DNA from: Betaproteobacteria bacterium
GTDB taxonomy: Bacteria; Pseudomonadota; Gammaproteobacteria; Burkholderiales; Casimicrobiaceae
Length of the DNA: 7,951 bases
Direction: 5' to 3'
Assembly: GCA_013298455.1 (NCBI GenBank)
Contig: JAAFHR010000142.1
Location: 1 to 7,951 of the forward strand
Part shown: positions 1 through 6,512 of the stretch, in pieces
How positions within the stretch are numbered: the stretch's first letter is position 1
How the letters are laid out: the number at the start of each line of letters is the position of its first letter
The notes under the pieces: generated by a model
Told to the model about the DNA's origin: nothing
The model's input: the letters and a program-made list of their open reading frames with translations, nothing else
Databases searched by the model: none
Made by a program: the position numbers and the translations under genes

Positions 1-878
1 CGGAAGCGCAGCGACAGCCGCCGCTGGAACAAATCGGCCTGATCGGGTTTGGGTAGTGGCGAAGATTTCAAAATCGCGCGCTCGACTGCCTGATCGTACG
101 CAGCATTGCCACTTGATCGCACCAAACGCACATCAAGAACTTCGCCCGTTGGCAACTGGTTTACTTCAAACATCGCCTCTGGATTGCCTGCCGGCTCATT
201 AGCGAGGATGATATTGCCGCGAATTTTGCCGCGAATTTTCGCAACGTAATCGCCCTCGGCCTTGGCTCGCGCGACCGCAGCGGCTGACGCGGCGACCGCC
301 GCTGCGGCGTCACGCGCTGCTTTGGCCGCCTGCTCGGCGCGCTGTTGGGTGGCCAGCCGCTCGCTGGCATCGCGCGCTGCTTTTTCTAGAGTTTCTTTAT
401 CCCGCAGCTGTTTTTCGAGCGCGGCGCGTTGCTCGAGTTGCTCTTTGAGCGCGCGCACCTGAGACTGAGCGAGTTCGCGCTCACGAATTTCATTGGCTTT
501 GCGCTCGTTTTCTTTTTTCTCGGCCGCCAATTTCGCCAGTTTTTCAGCGTCGAGACGCGCTTGCTCAGCTTTCAAATTCGCCGCCTCTTGCGCCTTACGG
601 GCAATGTCGGCAGGCTGCGACGTTGCCGCTTTCATTGGCTCGGGGGCTTTGACGGGTGGGGGCGCGGGTGGCGACGTAACGGGTGGCGGGGGTGGAGGCG
701 GCGTGGGCGCTGCACTGCGTGGCAGGACCACTGTTTTGCTTGGCTCAGCCACGATATCAACCGCCATCGCCGCAGGTGGCTCAACTTGTTTCCATCGCAC
801 GCTAAAAACCAAGCCAGCCACGAGCAGCACATGCACGATGACAGAACCCACCCACGCGGCGAATTTTCCGCGACTCAT
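1..878 (-). CDS. tolA: TolA, Tol-Pal envelope-spanning protein (C-terminus cut by window edge)
   Basis: TolA is anchored in the inner membrane by TolQ/TolR and reaches across the periplasm to TolB/Pal, supporting outer-membrane invagination at division. The frame runs 292 codons from ATG 878 to the window edge without a stop. Visible parts: a cytoplasmic N-terminus, then a membrane helix at about residues 10-28 carrying the SxxxH pattern (Ser12, His16) known from TolA and TonB anchors. A proline-rich linker follows at about 58-81, including seven prolines in a row. A long Ala/Lys/Glu/Arg-rich helical domain covers about 90-208, and the C-terminal domain starts near Tyr211. That last domain ends in SSPLPKP followed by the FQRRLSLRF strand, so probably only a few residues are missing. 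Total length would be about 300, shorter than E. coli TolA (421), mainly in the helical part. The start lies 7 bases after the tolR stop. A GAAGG about 13 bases upstream is a weak ribosome site. Confidence 0.95.
   Translation of the reverse strand, partial: MSRGKFAAWVGSVIVHVLLVAGLVFSVRWKQVEPPAAMAVDIVAEPSKTVVLPRSAAPTPPPPPPPVTSPPAPPPVKAPEPMKAATSQPADIARKAQEAANLKAEQARLDAEKLAKLAAEKKENERKANEIRERELAQSQVRALKEQLEQRAALEKQLRDKETLEKAARDASERLATQQRAEQAAKAARDAAAAVAASAAAVARAKAEGDYVAKIRGKIRGNIILANEPAGNPEAMFEVNQLPTGEVLDVRLVRSSGNAAYDQAVERAILKSSPLPKPDQADLFQRRLSLRF
216..239 (-). repeat. Perfect 12-bp tandem duplication inside tolA
   Basis: GCCGCGAATTTT occurs twice in direct succession (216-227 and 228-239). Read on the coding strand it encodes KIRG twice, residues 214-221 of TolA, at the entrance of the C-terminal domain. 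Related TolA proteins often have a similar K-I-R-x-K-I-R-x pattern here. The protein repeat may therefore be old, and only the exact nucleotide identity is noteworthy. Confidence 0.8.
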
Positions 879-885
879 CGAACGC

Positions 886-1281
886 TCAATTGCCTTCGCG
901 GGCGGCAAGCCCTACTCGCTTCACACCGGCAGCGTGAAGCGCGCCCAAGAGCCCAACCACTTCGTCATAGCGCACCGCACGATCCGCAGCGATCACAACA
1001 CCGCGATCGCGCTGCCGCTGCAGCTCGACCACGCGGCTCACGGCGCTGCTGCGATTGAGTTTCGTTCCGTCGGCTTCACGCAGGCTGATCGTTCCATCAG
1101 CGCGCACAATGACTTCGATGGGATCGGCGCGACTGGGCGTGAGCGTTTGCCCAACGCTTGGCAATTCGATTTCACCCGTTCGTAGCGCTGGCGTGGCGAT
1201 CATAAAAACGATCAAAAGCACCAGCATCACGTCGATAAATGGCACGACATTGATCTGACTCATCATTTTGCGGCGACGCAT
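886..1281 (-). CDS. tolR: TolR, Tol-Pal proton-channel subunit (ExbD/TolR family)
   Basis: TolR is the periplasmic-domain partner of TolQ. Together they form a proton-driven motor that energises TolA. The 131-residue protein has a short basic N-terminus (MRRRK) and one membrane helix at about residues 13-31. The family-defining Asp17 sits in the segment PFIDVMLVLL and corresponds to the proton-carrying aspartate of E. coli TolR (Asp23). The periplasmic domain follows, with a region near 56-65 in the pattern expected for the family and a final GVKRVGLA strand. The ATG at 1281 lies 9 bases after the tolQ stop. The sequence TAGGCGAG, which overlaps that stop, can act as its ribosome site. Met6 and Met7 are alternative starts but would remove the basic stretch. 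The length is a little below the usual 140 or so. Confidence 0.95.
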   Translation of the reverse strand: MRRRKMMSQINVVPFIDVMLVLLIVFMIATPALRTGEIELPSVGQTLTPSRADPIEVIVRADGTISLREADGTKLNRSSAVSRVVELQRQRDRGVVIAADRAVRYDEVVGLLGALHAAGVKRVGLAAREGN

Positions 1282-1290
1282 ACGGCTCGC

Positions 1291-1971
1291 CTACGCTTGG
1301 CGCTGGAGGATGTTCAAAAACTCCTCAGCGAAGGTTTCGAGCTGCACGTTGATTCGATCCAGCTGAGCTTCAAATCGGTTGTAAGCTACCACCGCTGGAA
1401 TCGCAGCAAACAGCCCGATCGCCGTGGCGATTAGCGCCTCCGCAATGCCCGGTGCGACTTGCGCGAGTGTCGCTTGCCCAACGCTCGCTAGGCCACGAAA
1501 CGAATTCATGATGCCCCATACCGTGCCGAGCAAACCGATGTACGGGCTCACGCTGGCCACCGTTGCGAGTCCGGGCAGTTGGTGTTCGAGCTTATCGAGC
1601 TCACGTTGCACGCCCACTTTGAGCGCGCGGCGTGTGCCGTCGATCACTGCTTCTTTCGACGAACTGGCAAGCTTTTTCTGCTTGATGAATTCACGAAAAC
1701 CAGCGACAAAAACCTCAGCCTGTGGTCCTGCGTTGGCGGGCTCATCTTGCAACTTCTGAAAGAGTTGGTTGAGATCTGCACCTTGCCAAAAGGCTTCATC
1801 AAAGCGCAGGTTTTGACGCACCGCTCGCCTGAGCACGCCGCCCTTGTAAAAGATGAGCCACCACGACCAGACCGAAAGCAGAACAAGAAGCAGCATCACC
1901 GCCTGTACCGGCACGCTAGCCTGAACGATCAGGTGAATGAATGAAAGATCAGTGGCGGCGGTGTTGGGCAT
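1291..1971 (-). CDS. tolQ: TolQ, Tol-Pal proton-channel subunit (MotA/TolQ/ExbB family)
   Basis: TolQ is the polytopic inner-membrane subunit that forms the proton channel with TolR. The 226-residue product has the family's three helices: about 12-42 (ending LIFYKG), 135-158 and 172-197. The large cytoplasmic loop lies between the first two. The signature GLLGTVWGIMNSF (146-158) and APGIAEALIATAIG (173-186) are both present. Thr150 and Thr183, 33 residues apart, match the polar channel residues Thr145 and Thr178 of E. coli TolQ. The length is normal and no damage is seen. It stands 26 bases downstream of ybgC and 9 bases ahead of tolR, as expected for a single tol operon. No strong ribosome site is visible before ATG 1971, but the next Met (residue 26) lies inside the first helix and cannot be the start. 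Confidence 0.96.
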   Translation of the reverse strand: MPNTAATDLSFIHLIVQASVPVQAVMLLLVLLSVWSWWLIFYKGGVLRRAVRQNLRFDEAFWQGADLNQLFQKLQDEPANAGPQAEVFVAGFREFIKQKKLASSSKEAVIDGTRRALKVGVQRELDKLEHQLPGLATVASVSPYIGLLGTVWGIMNSFRGLASVGQATLAQVAPGIAEALIATAIGLFAAIPAVVAYNRFEAQLDRINVQLETFAEEFLNILQRQA

Positions 1972-1997
1972 GGTCTACAAAATAATGCGCGATATCG

Positions 1998-2414
1998 TCA
2001 AAGCATGGCGCCACGAAGCGCCGCTGGCATAGGAATAGGTTTGCTCAAATCAGCAGCGATAAACGCCAATGTGACCTCAGCTGTGAGCAACAGTTCATCC
2101 GTATGACTATCACGATCAGAGCGGCGGGTGATGCGCTGATTGATCACGAGTTTGCTGAAGCCCACGGTCTTTGGCTCGCAAGTCACGGTGATGATGTTGC
2201 CCAAGAGCGCTGGTGAATGGTAATCGACCTCGATTCGTCGCACCACAAACACCGCCTTCATGTCGCGTTGAATGTCGGTCAATTCAAAACCCGCAGCGCG
2301 CAACCACTCGGTTCGCGCACGCTCCAGGTATCGAAGGTAATTGGCGTAGTACACCACGCCGCCAACGTCCGTGTCTTCGTAGTAAATCCGAACGTCGATC
2401 TGATGCGATTTCAT
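1998..2414 (-). CDS. ybgC: YbgC, Tol-Pal-associated acyl-CoA thioesterase (4HBT hotdog fold)
   Basis: YbgC-family enzymes hydrolyse acyl-CoA thioesters in the cytoplasm, and the gene is typically the first one before tolQ. The 138-residue protein is one hotdog domain of normal length. Near the N-terminus it shows the signature YYEDTDVGGVVYYANYLRYL (11-30), in which Asp16 is the catalytic aspartate of the 4-hydroxybenzoyl-CoA thioesterase family. The His found seven residues after this Asp in E. coli YbgC is Tyr23 here. Aromatic residues at this position are, as far as I know, common in relatives, so activity is still expected. The ATG overlaps the ruvB stop as ATGA (2411-2414), which points to translational coupling with ruvB. 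The natural substrate cannot be read from sequence. Confidence 0.94.
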   Translation of the reverse strand: MKSHQIDVRIYYEDTDVGGVVYYANYLRYLERARTEWLRAAGFELTDIQRDMKAVFVVRRIEVDYHSPALLGNIITVTCEPKTVGFSKLVINQRITRRSDRDSHTDELLLTAEVTLAFIAADLSKPIPMPAALRGAML

Positions 2415-3472
2415 TCGGTAAACAGCTCACCCGTGCCCATCGCCGAGGGCGGCACCAAACCGAAATGTCGATACGCCCGCGCGGTCGCCATGCGGCCACG
2501 GCTGGTGCGCTGCACGTAACCCTGCTGAATCAAAAACGGCTCGATCACGTCTTCAATCGTTTCGCGCTCTTCGCTGATCGCGGCGGCCAAGTTGTCCACG
2601 CCCACCGGGCCACCGGAAAATTTTTCGAGAATCGCTGAAAGCAGTTTGCGATCCATCACGTCAAGACCATTCGAATCCACGTCGAGCATCACCAGCGCCG
2701 CGTCAGCCACTTCACGAGACACGCGACCATTGGCCTTGACCTCGGCATAGTCACGCACACGCCGCAGCAATCGGTTCGCAATGCGCGGCGTGCCGCGTGA
2801 GCGCTTAGCAATTTCAAGTGCGCCGCTTAATTCGATTTGCACTTCGAGTAGTTTCGCCGAGCGGCTCACGATGCGAGAAAGCTCCTCGTCGGAATAAAAC
2901 TCCAATCGAGCAACGATCCCAAATCGGTCCCGCAGTGGATTGGTGAGCATGCCCGCCCGAGTTGTCGCACCGACCAACGTAAACGGCGGCAGATCCAGCT
3001 TCACAGAACGCGCAGCCGGTCCTTCGCCGATCATGATGTCGATGGCGTAGTCCTCCATCGCGCTGTAGAGCGTCTCTTCGAGCACCGCGCTCAAGCGGTG
3101 AATCTCATCGATAAAGAGCACATCATTGGGCTCAAGGTTCGTCAGAATCGCTGCGAGATCGCCTTTCTTTTCGAGCACGGGCCCAGAGGTTTGCTGCATG
3201 TTCACACCCATCTCGCGAGAGATGATGTGCGAGAGCGTCGTCTTCCCTAACCCCGGTGGCCCAAAAAGGAGCACATGATCGAGCGGCTCCTTCCGAGACT
3301 TCGCGGCCGAAATAAAAATCGACAGCTGATCGCGAATTTTTTCCTGCCCAACATAATCATCAAGCTGCTTCGGACGCAGCGCCCGCTCAAGCGCGTCTTC
3401 TTGAACGCTCTCAACTTTCGGAGCGATCAATCGGTCGGGGAGCGCGGCGAGCGCGTCGTCGTGGATGGCCAT
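2411..3472 (-). CDS. ruvB: RuvB, Holliday-junction branch-migration ATPase
   Basis: RuvB is the hexameric AAA+ motor that pulls DNA through a RuvA-bound Holliday junction during recombinational repair. Starting at ATG 3472 the protein is 353 residues, normal for the family. Visible motifs: VGQEKI near 41-46, Walker A GPPGLGKT (71-78), Walker B VLFIDE (118-123), sensor-1 segment GATTRAG (168-174) and the arginine-finger segment PLRDRFG (179-185). The C-terminal winged helix ends in RTSRGRMATARAYRHFGL. The reading frame stays open upstream to 3625, but those 51 extra residues have no family resemblance and overlap the peptidase gene, so MAIHDD is preferred. No Shine-Dalgarno sequence precedes this ATG. 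A TACAAT (3484-3479, minus strand) would put transcription start on the ATG itself. The stop overlaps ybgC. Its partner gene ruvA is separated from it by an antiparallel peptidase gene. Confidence 0.97.
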   Translation of the reverse strand: MAIHDDALAALPDRLIAPKVESVQEDALERALRPKQLDDYVGQEKIRDQLSIFISAAKSRKEPLDHVLLFGPPGLGKTTLSHIISREMGVNMQQTSGPVLEKKGDLAAILTNLEPNDVLFIDEIHRLSAVLEETLYSAMEDYAIDIMIGEGPAARSVKLDLPPFTLVGATTRAGMLTNPLRDRFGIVARLEFYSDEELSRIVSRSAKLLEVQIELSGALEIAKRSRGTPRIANRLLRRVRDYAEVKANGRVSREVADAALVMLDVDSNGLDVMDRKLLSAILEKFSGGPVGVDNLAAAISEERETIEDVIEPFLIQQGYVQRTSRGRMATARAYRHFGLVPPSAMGTGELFTE

Positions 3473-3569
3473 GGGTGAATTGTAGGGGGCGAACGCCGCA
3501 CCAAAGCCGCCACTCCATTGCCGAAGTGAAGCGTTAGCATTTCGCATTCGGACTAAATCCAGCCTCACC
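3473..3569. promoter_or_regulatory. Divergent intergenic region between ruvB and the S9 peptidase gene
   Basis: These 97 bases separate two genes reading away from each other, so promoters for both the ruvB-tol operon and the peptidase are expected here. The only hexamer that stands out is TACAAT on the minus strand (3484-3479), close to the -10 consensus and 6 bases from the ruvB ATG. No convincing -35 box is found at 15-18 bases from it. On the plus strand I see neither a clear promoter nor a strong ribosome site before ATG 3570. The assignment rests on geometry more than on motifs. Confidence 0.35.
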
Positions 3570-5594
3570 ATGAATCCGTCCCTCCTTGTCCGGCACGCAT
3601 CGCTTCCGGCGGCAATCTTGGTCAAAAATTTTCGCTGGTTTCAGCGCCTCGTTTTCGCGCTGATATTGGGCGCTTCGTCAACGAGTTTGGCCGCGCCGGT
3701 GCCGGCTGAGGCGCTGTTTCAAAACCCGGTCTTGGGGGGCGCTCAGCTCTCGCCCGACGGCCGATTCGTTGCGTTGAAGGTTGGCGGAAAGGACAAGAAA
3801 GCGGTGCTCGCGGTGCTCGATCTGAGCACGATGCAATCCAAGGTAGTAGCGAGCTTTTCCGAGTTCGATGTTGGTTTTTTTCGCTGGGTCAATGACCGGC
3901 GATTGGTATTTAACACTTGGCCCAAACTCGCGGGACCGGGCTTCGGAAGCTACGGTCAAGGGTTATTCGCGGTTGATGCGGATGGATCTAGGTTTCGGCA
4001 GCTGGTTGAGACGGAGGCGGCGTTCGTGAAAAACGCTGAGTCTGGGACAGCGCTCTTGAAGTGGAGTCACCAGCTATATCAGTCGTTCGGGCGACGCGAC
4101 AGTGACCATGTGTTCGTTGTGAACCCGGAGGAGATGAGCAAGCAGCGAATCGGTTACTTTGTGCTACGCCGACTCAACACCGTAACCGGCGTCGCCACCG
4201 ACGTGGACGCACCCTTGCACGCAACCGACTGGCTCTTCGATGAAAAGGGAGCACTCAAGTGGGTGGTCACACAAAAGGACGGGCGGCGGGCCGTTGTTCG
4301 GCGCGACGGCGACGAGCGCTGGACGACAGTGGCTGAATTCGACCTGCTCGAAGACGGCGTTCGTCCCGCGTTTATCGATGACAGAGGAGTTTTGTACGGA
4401 CAAGGCGCCGCAAATGGCCGCGCCGCACTTTTCCGAATGGACGCCGCGACTGGAAAGCTCATCGAACCCGCAGTGGTAGTCAGCGAAACCTTTGATCTCT
4501 ATCCCTCGCCGGTGCTTCGCAATGGCACGATCATCGGTTGGCGCATCAAAGCCGAGGCGGAGCGTACCATTTGGCAAGACCCGGCGCTCGAGGCGTTGCA
4601 GGCGCAGGTGGACAAGCTTCTGTCCGGGGCGAGTAACGTGATCGAAGTACCCGAGCGCGGAGATTCTCCCTACGTTTTGATTCACAACAAATCTGATCGC
4701 ATGCCGACAAGGGGGCTGCTCCTCCATCGAGAAACCGGCAAACTTACGCTGCTCGGCTCCAGTCATCCGCAAGTCAATGCCGCGGACACGGGGCGCACAG
4801 AATTCGTAACCTACGTCGCTCGCGACGGCCGACTGATTCCCGCTTGGATCACCGCTCCGCCCGGTGCGAAGCAGCTCAGGCGCCCCATGGTTGTTTTGGT
4901 ACACGGTGGCCCTTGGGTTCGCGGCGGCGGACGGCATTGGGATCCCGAGGTGCAGTTTCTCGCCTCTCGCGGTTATGTCGTGGTGCAACCTGAATTTCGA
5001 GGCTCTACCGGTTTCGGGCGCGATCACTTTAAAGCCGGGTTCAAGCAGTGGGGCAAAGCCATGCAAACTGACTTGGCCGATGCCGCGAGCTGGGCAATCA
5101 AGGAGCAAATTGCCGACCCTGAGCGCATTTGCATCATGGGCGCAAGCTATGGGGGCTACGCAACCTTAATGGGGTTGGCGCAGAACCCCGAGCTCTTCAA
5201 ATGTGGCGTTGCTTGGGTCGGCGTGACCGATCCGATGATGCTGTTTGACATTGGATGGAGTGACGTGACCAGCGAGGCTAAAACGTATGGCTACATGCGA
5301 CTCATTGGCGATCCAGCAACAGATCGCGAAGCGCTGAAGCGTGTCTCGCCGCTGCACAACGCTGATCAAATCAAACAGCCGCTGCTATTGGCTTATGGCA
5401 AATGGGACGTTCGCGTACCCATCGTCCACGGCGAGCGATTCCGCGACGCCATCAAGCCGCACAACAAAAACGCCGAATGGATCGTCTACCCCGACCAAGG
5501 CCACGGTTGGGATGGTTTTGAAACCAAGTCAGATTTCTGGGGGCGGGTAGAGCGGCTACTGCAACGCGAAATTGGCGAAAATCGAAGCAAGTAG
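3570..5594 (+). CDS. Exported S9-family serine peptidase (prolyl-oligopeptidase-type, acylaminoacyl/dipeptidyl peptidase-like)
   Basis: This is a 674-residue alpha/beta-hydrolase peptidase that probably trims oligopeptides in the periplasm or at the cell surface. The N-terminus has a signal peptide: basic residues around 19-26, a hydrophobic core LVFALILGASS, and probable cleavage after Ala41 in SLA-APVPA. The first half (about 45-420) is the beta-propeller, starting with LSPDGRFVAL, a PD40-like blade. The second half (about 430-670) is the Peptidase_S9 catalytic domain (PF00326): HGGP (445-448), the nucleophile elbow GASYGGY with Ser526, Asp613 in KWDVRVP and His645 in QGHGWDG. The triad is complete and nothing suggests decay. 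ATG 3570 gives an unusually long signal n-region. TTG 3618 would give a more typical start (fM-VKNFRWFQRL). The gene stands antiparallel between ruvB and ruvA, and its stop is 7 bases from that of ruvA. Exact cleavage specificity cannot be read. Confidence 0.93.
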   Translation: MNPSLLVRHASLPAAILVKNFRWFQRLVFALILGASSTSLAAPVPAEALFQNPVLGGAQLSPDGRFVALKVGGKDKKAVLAVLDLSTMQSKVVASFSEFDVGFFRWVNDRRLVFNTWPKLAGPGFGSYGQGLFAVDADGSRFRQLVETEAAFVKNAESGTALLKWSHQLYQSFGRRDSDHVFVVNPEEMSKQRIGYFVLRRLNTVTGVATDVDAPLHATDWLFDEKGALKWVVTQKDGRRAVVRRDGDERWTTVAEFDLLEDGVRPAFIDDRGVLYGQGAANGRAALFRMDAATGKLIEPAVVVSETFDLYPSPVLRNGTIIGWRIKAEAERTIWQDPALEALQAQVDKLLSGASNVIEVPERGDSPYVLIHNKSDRMPTRGLLLHRETGKLTLLGSSHPQVNAADTGRTEFVTYVARDGRLIPAWITAPPGAKQLRRPMVVLVHGGPWVRGGGRHWDPEVQFLASRGYVVVQPEFRGSTGFGRDHFKAGFKQWGKAMQTDLADAASWAIKEQIADPERICIMGASYGGYATLMGLAQNPELFKCGVAWVGVTDPMMLFDIGWSDVTSEAKTYGYMRLIGDPATDREALKRVSPLHNADQIKQPLLLAYGKWDVRVPIVHGERFRDAIKPHNKNAEWIVYPDQGHGWDGFETKSDFWGRVERLLQREIGENRSK

Positions 5595-5610
5595 CGCTGA
5601 GCTATTTCGC
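5566..5610. terminator. Possible stem-loop at the convergent end of the peptidase gene and ruvA
   Basis: GCGAAAT (5566-5572) and ATTTCGC (5604-5610) form a 7-bp inverted repeat with a 31-base loop, spanning both stop codons. GCGAAA at 5575-5580 could pair with the same right arm. Two genes meeting within 7 bases need termination for both directions, so a bidirectional terminator here is plausible. There is no good U-tract on either strand and the loop is long, so the call is weak. Confidence 0.2.
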
Positions 5611-6189
5611 TTTCGACAACGCCTTTAACGCCGCCCGAATCGCATCATTAATCGCCAAATCTTTCGGCAAATCGCGGCAGGCGGATGCGGCTTCTTTTTC
5701 GTTGTAGCCGAGCGCCAAGAGCGCGTTGACTACGTCGTTTTCGGGCGATGAAACCATCGCGCTCACGCCAGCACCGCCTGCGCCTGCCGCAACGACCTTG
5801 CCCTTGAGTTCAAGCAGCAATCGCTCCGCCGTTTTGGTGCCAATGCCGGGCACTCGGGTGAGGCGTTTGACGTCTTGCAACACGACCGCTTGATTGAGCT
5901 CAGCGACGGTGAGCCCTGAGAGCACCGCCAATGCGACTTTGGGGCCGATGCCGGTGACTTTGATGAGCTGACGAAAGGCGGCGCGCTCCTCGTTCGTTGC
6001 GAAACCAAAGAGCAGATGCGCGTCTTCGCGAACGACGTAATGCGTCATCAATTGCACTCGCTCACCGCTGGCGGGCAGCGCATAGAACGTGCTCATCGGT
6101 ACGTCCACTTCGTAGCCAACGCCGTTCACGTCGACCAAAATTTGTGGGGGATTTTTTGCGGCGAGCGTGCCGGTGAGTTTGCCGATCAT
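5602..6189 (-). CDS. ruvA: RuvA, Holliday-junction-binding subunit
   Basis: RuvA tetramers bind four-way DNA junctions and load RuvB for branch migration. The 195-residue product shows the full three-domain layout. The OB-fold domain (1 to about 63) has GVGYEVDVP and the acidic pin Glu55-Asp56, the same positions as in E. coli. The helix-hairpin-helix domain carries both hairpins, VTGIGPKVA (78-86) and VPGIGTKTA (113-121). A Gly/Ala linker follows at about 133-142. The C-terminal RuvB-binding domain (about 150-195) includes the ALLALGYNEKEA segment. Length and motifs are normal. ATG 6189 gives the canonical MIGKLTG start, although no Shine-Dalgarno sequence is visible. Upstream is an AT-rich intergenic region instead of ruvC. 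Downstream, the expected ruvB is displaced beyond an antiparallel peptidase gene. Confidence 0.97.
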   Translation of the reverse strand: MIGKLTGTLAAKNPPQILVDVNGVGYEVDVPMSTFYALPASGERVQLMTHYVVREDAHLLFGFATNEERAAFRQLIKVTGIGPKVALAVLSGLTVAELNQAVVLQDVKRLTRVPGIGTKTAERLLLELKGKVVAAGAGGAGVSAMVSSPENDVVNALLALGYNEKEAASACRDLPKDLAINDAIRAALKALSKAK

Positions 6190-6265
6190 GATGGATTTTT
6201 TCGTTGGGCGGAGCGATGCGTTCGCCGAGAATGGGTTGTTAGAAGGTTAGCAGGACGGATGCAGC

Positions 6266-6292
6266 GGCCTATCAACTTTTGTCATATAGGCC
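6266..6292. repeat. Inverted repeat GGCCTAT/ATAGGCC
   Basis: GGCCTAT (6266-6272) and ATAGGCC (6286-6292) are perfect reverse complements around a 13-base loop. Neither strand has a U-run after it, so it does not look like a simple intrinsic terminator. It lies 77 bases or more upstream of the ruvA start, where an operator or leader hairpin would fit. Confidence 0.55.
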
Positions 6293-6305
6293 ATATGAAA
6301 TATGG
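6291..6305. repeat. Short dyad CCATAT-GAA-ATATGG
   Basis: Six-base arms (6291-6296 and 6300-6305) surround a three-base centre. The dyad shares its first two bases with the preceding inverted repeat, and its right arm overlaps the next one by five bases. Its size and compactness resemble a binding site for a dimeric regulator, but no known consensus is recognised. Confidence 0.45.
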
Positions 6306-6362
6306 GCTTTGTAGAGTAATCGTATATTTTTGAAAAACACTTAAATCTGCATGTAGCCCATA
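6301..6362. repeat. 62-bp unit bounded by inverted repeats TATGGGCT/AGCCCATA
   Basis: TATGGGCT (6301-6308) and AGCCCATA (6355-6362) are perfect reverse complements and enclose 46 AT-rich bases. That interior contains TTTTTGAAAAA (6327-6337), itself a dyad. An 8-base direct repeat, ACTTAAAT, occurs at 6339-6346 and again at 6362-6369, 23 bases apart. No target-site duplication is seen around the unit, so it cannot be called a mobile element. Confidence 0.5.
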
Positions 6363-6512
6363 CTTAAATTGGTGTTAGCTTATGAAGCTGTACGGCAAAC
6401 AGTAAACAACTGGACGGCTAGTCACGACGCAGCAAAACGCGTAGTTAAGGCTGCAAATTCGCGTCTAAGTCACAGCGCGAACGCACTCTGCCCGCCCACG
6501 TAGCATCTCGAT

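Larger units (their letters stand above)
6190..6512. other. Intergenic region between divergent ruvA and transporter remnant, with AT-rich island
   Basis: No convincing gene is seen in these 323 bases. The segment 6281-6370 has 28 G/C in 90 bases (31%), in sharp contrast to its surroundings. Promoters for ruvA (leftwards) and for the rightward genes would be expected here. Candidates are weak: TTTTCA-17-TACAAA on the minus strand (about 6337-6309), and TATATT at 6323-6328 on the plus strand without a matching -35. The island holds several inverted repeats, listed separately. The stretch 6400-6512 shows no clear structure beyond loosely similar CTAGTCACGACGC (6418-6430) and CTAAGTCACAGCGC (6465-6478). 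No RNA gene was recognised. Confidence 0.6.

Noticed and set aside
429..1185. Long plus-strand open frames opposite tolA and tolR (209 and 230 codons)
   Set aside because: They are antisense to clear tolA and tolR, have low-complexity Gly/Arg-rich sequence from the proline-rich TolA linker, and show no family resemblance.
3473..3625. N-terminal extension of ruvB by 51 codons
   Set aside because: It overlaps the divergent peptidase gene, and family length and the MAIHDD start favour 3472.
4164..5108. 314-codon minus-strand frame inside the peptidase gene
   Set aside because: It is antisense to the propeller and start of the catalytic domain of an intact peptidase. No signature or ribosome site was seen.
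6016..6333. 105-codon plus-strand frame running out of ruvA into the intergenic region
   Set aside because: Most of it is antisense to ruvA, and the rest follows the AT-rich island without protein-like composition.
6301..6362. Insertion-sequence remnant
   Set aside because: No transposase fragment or target-site duplication was found. It is kept only as a repeat feature.
6339..6369. Direct repeat ACTTAAAT as the start of a CRISPR or iteron array
   Set aside because: There are only two 8-base copies, with no further units and no associated genes.
6370..6480. Integron attC-like site (GTTAGCT near 6375, GTTAAGG near 6444)
   Set aside because: The motifs do not fit the GTTRRRY core with a paired RYYYAAC at suitable spacing, and no integrase or cassette array is present.
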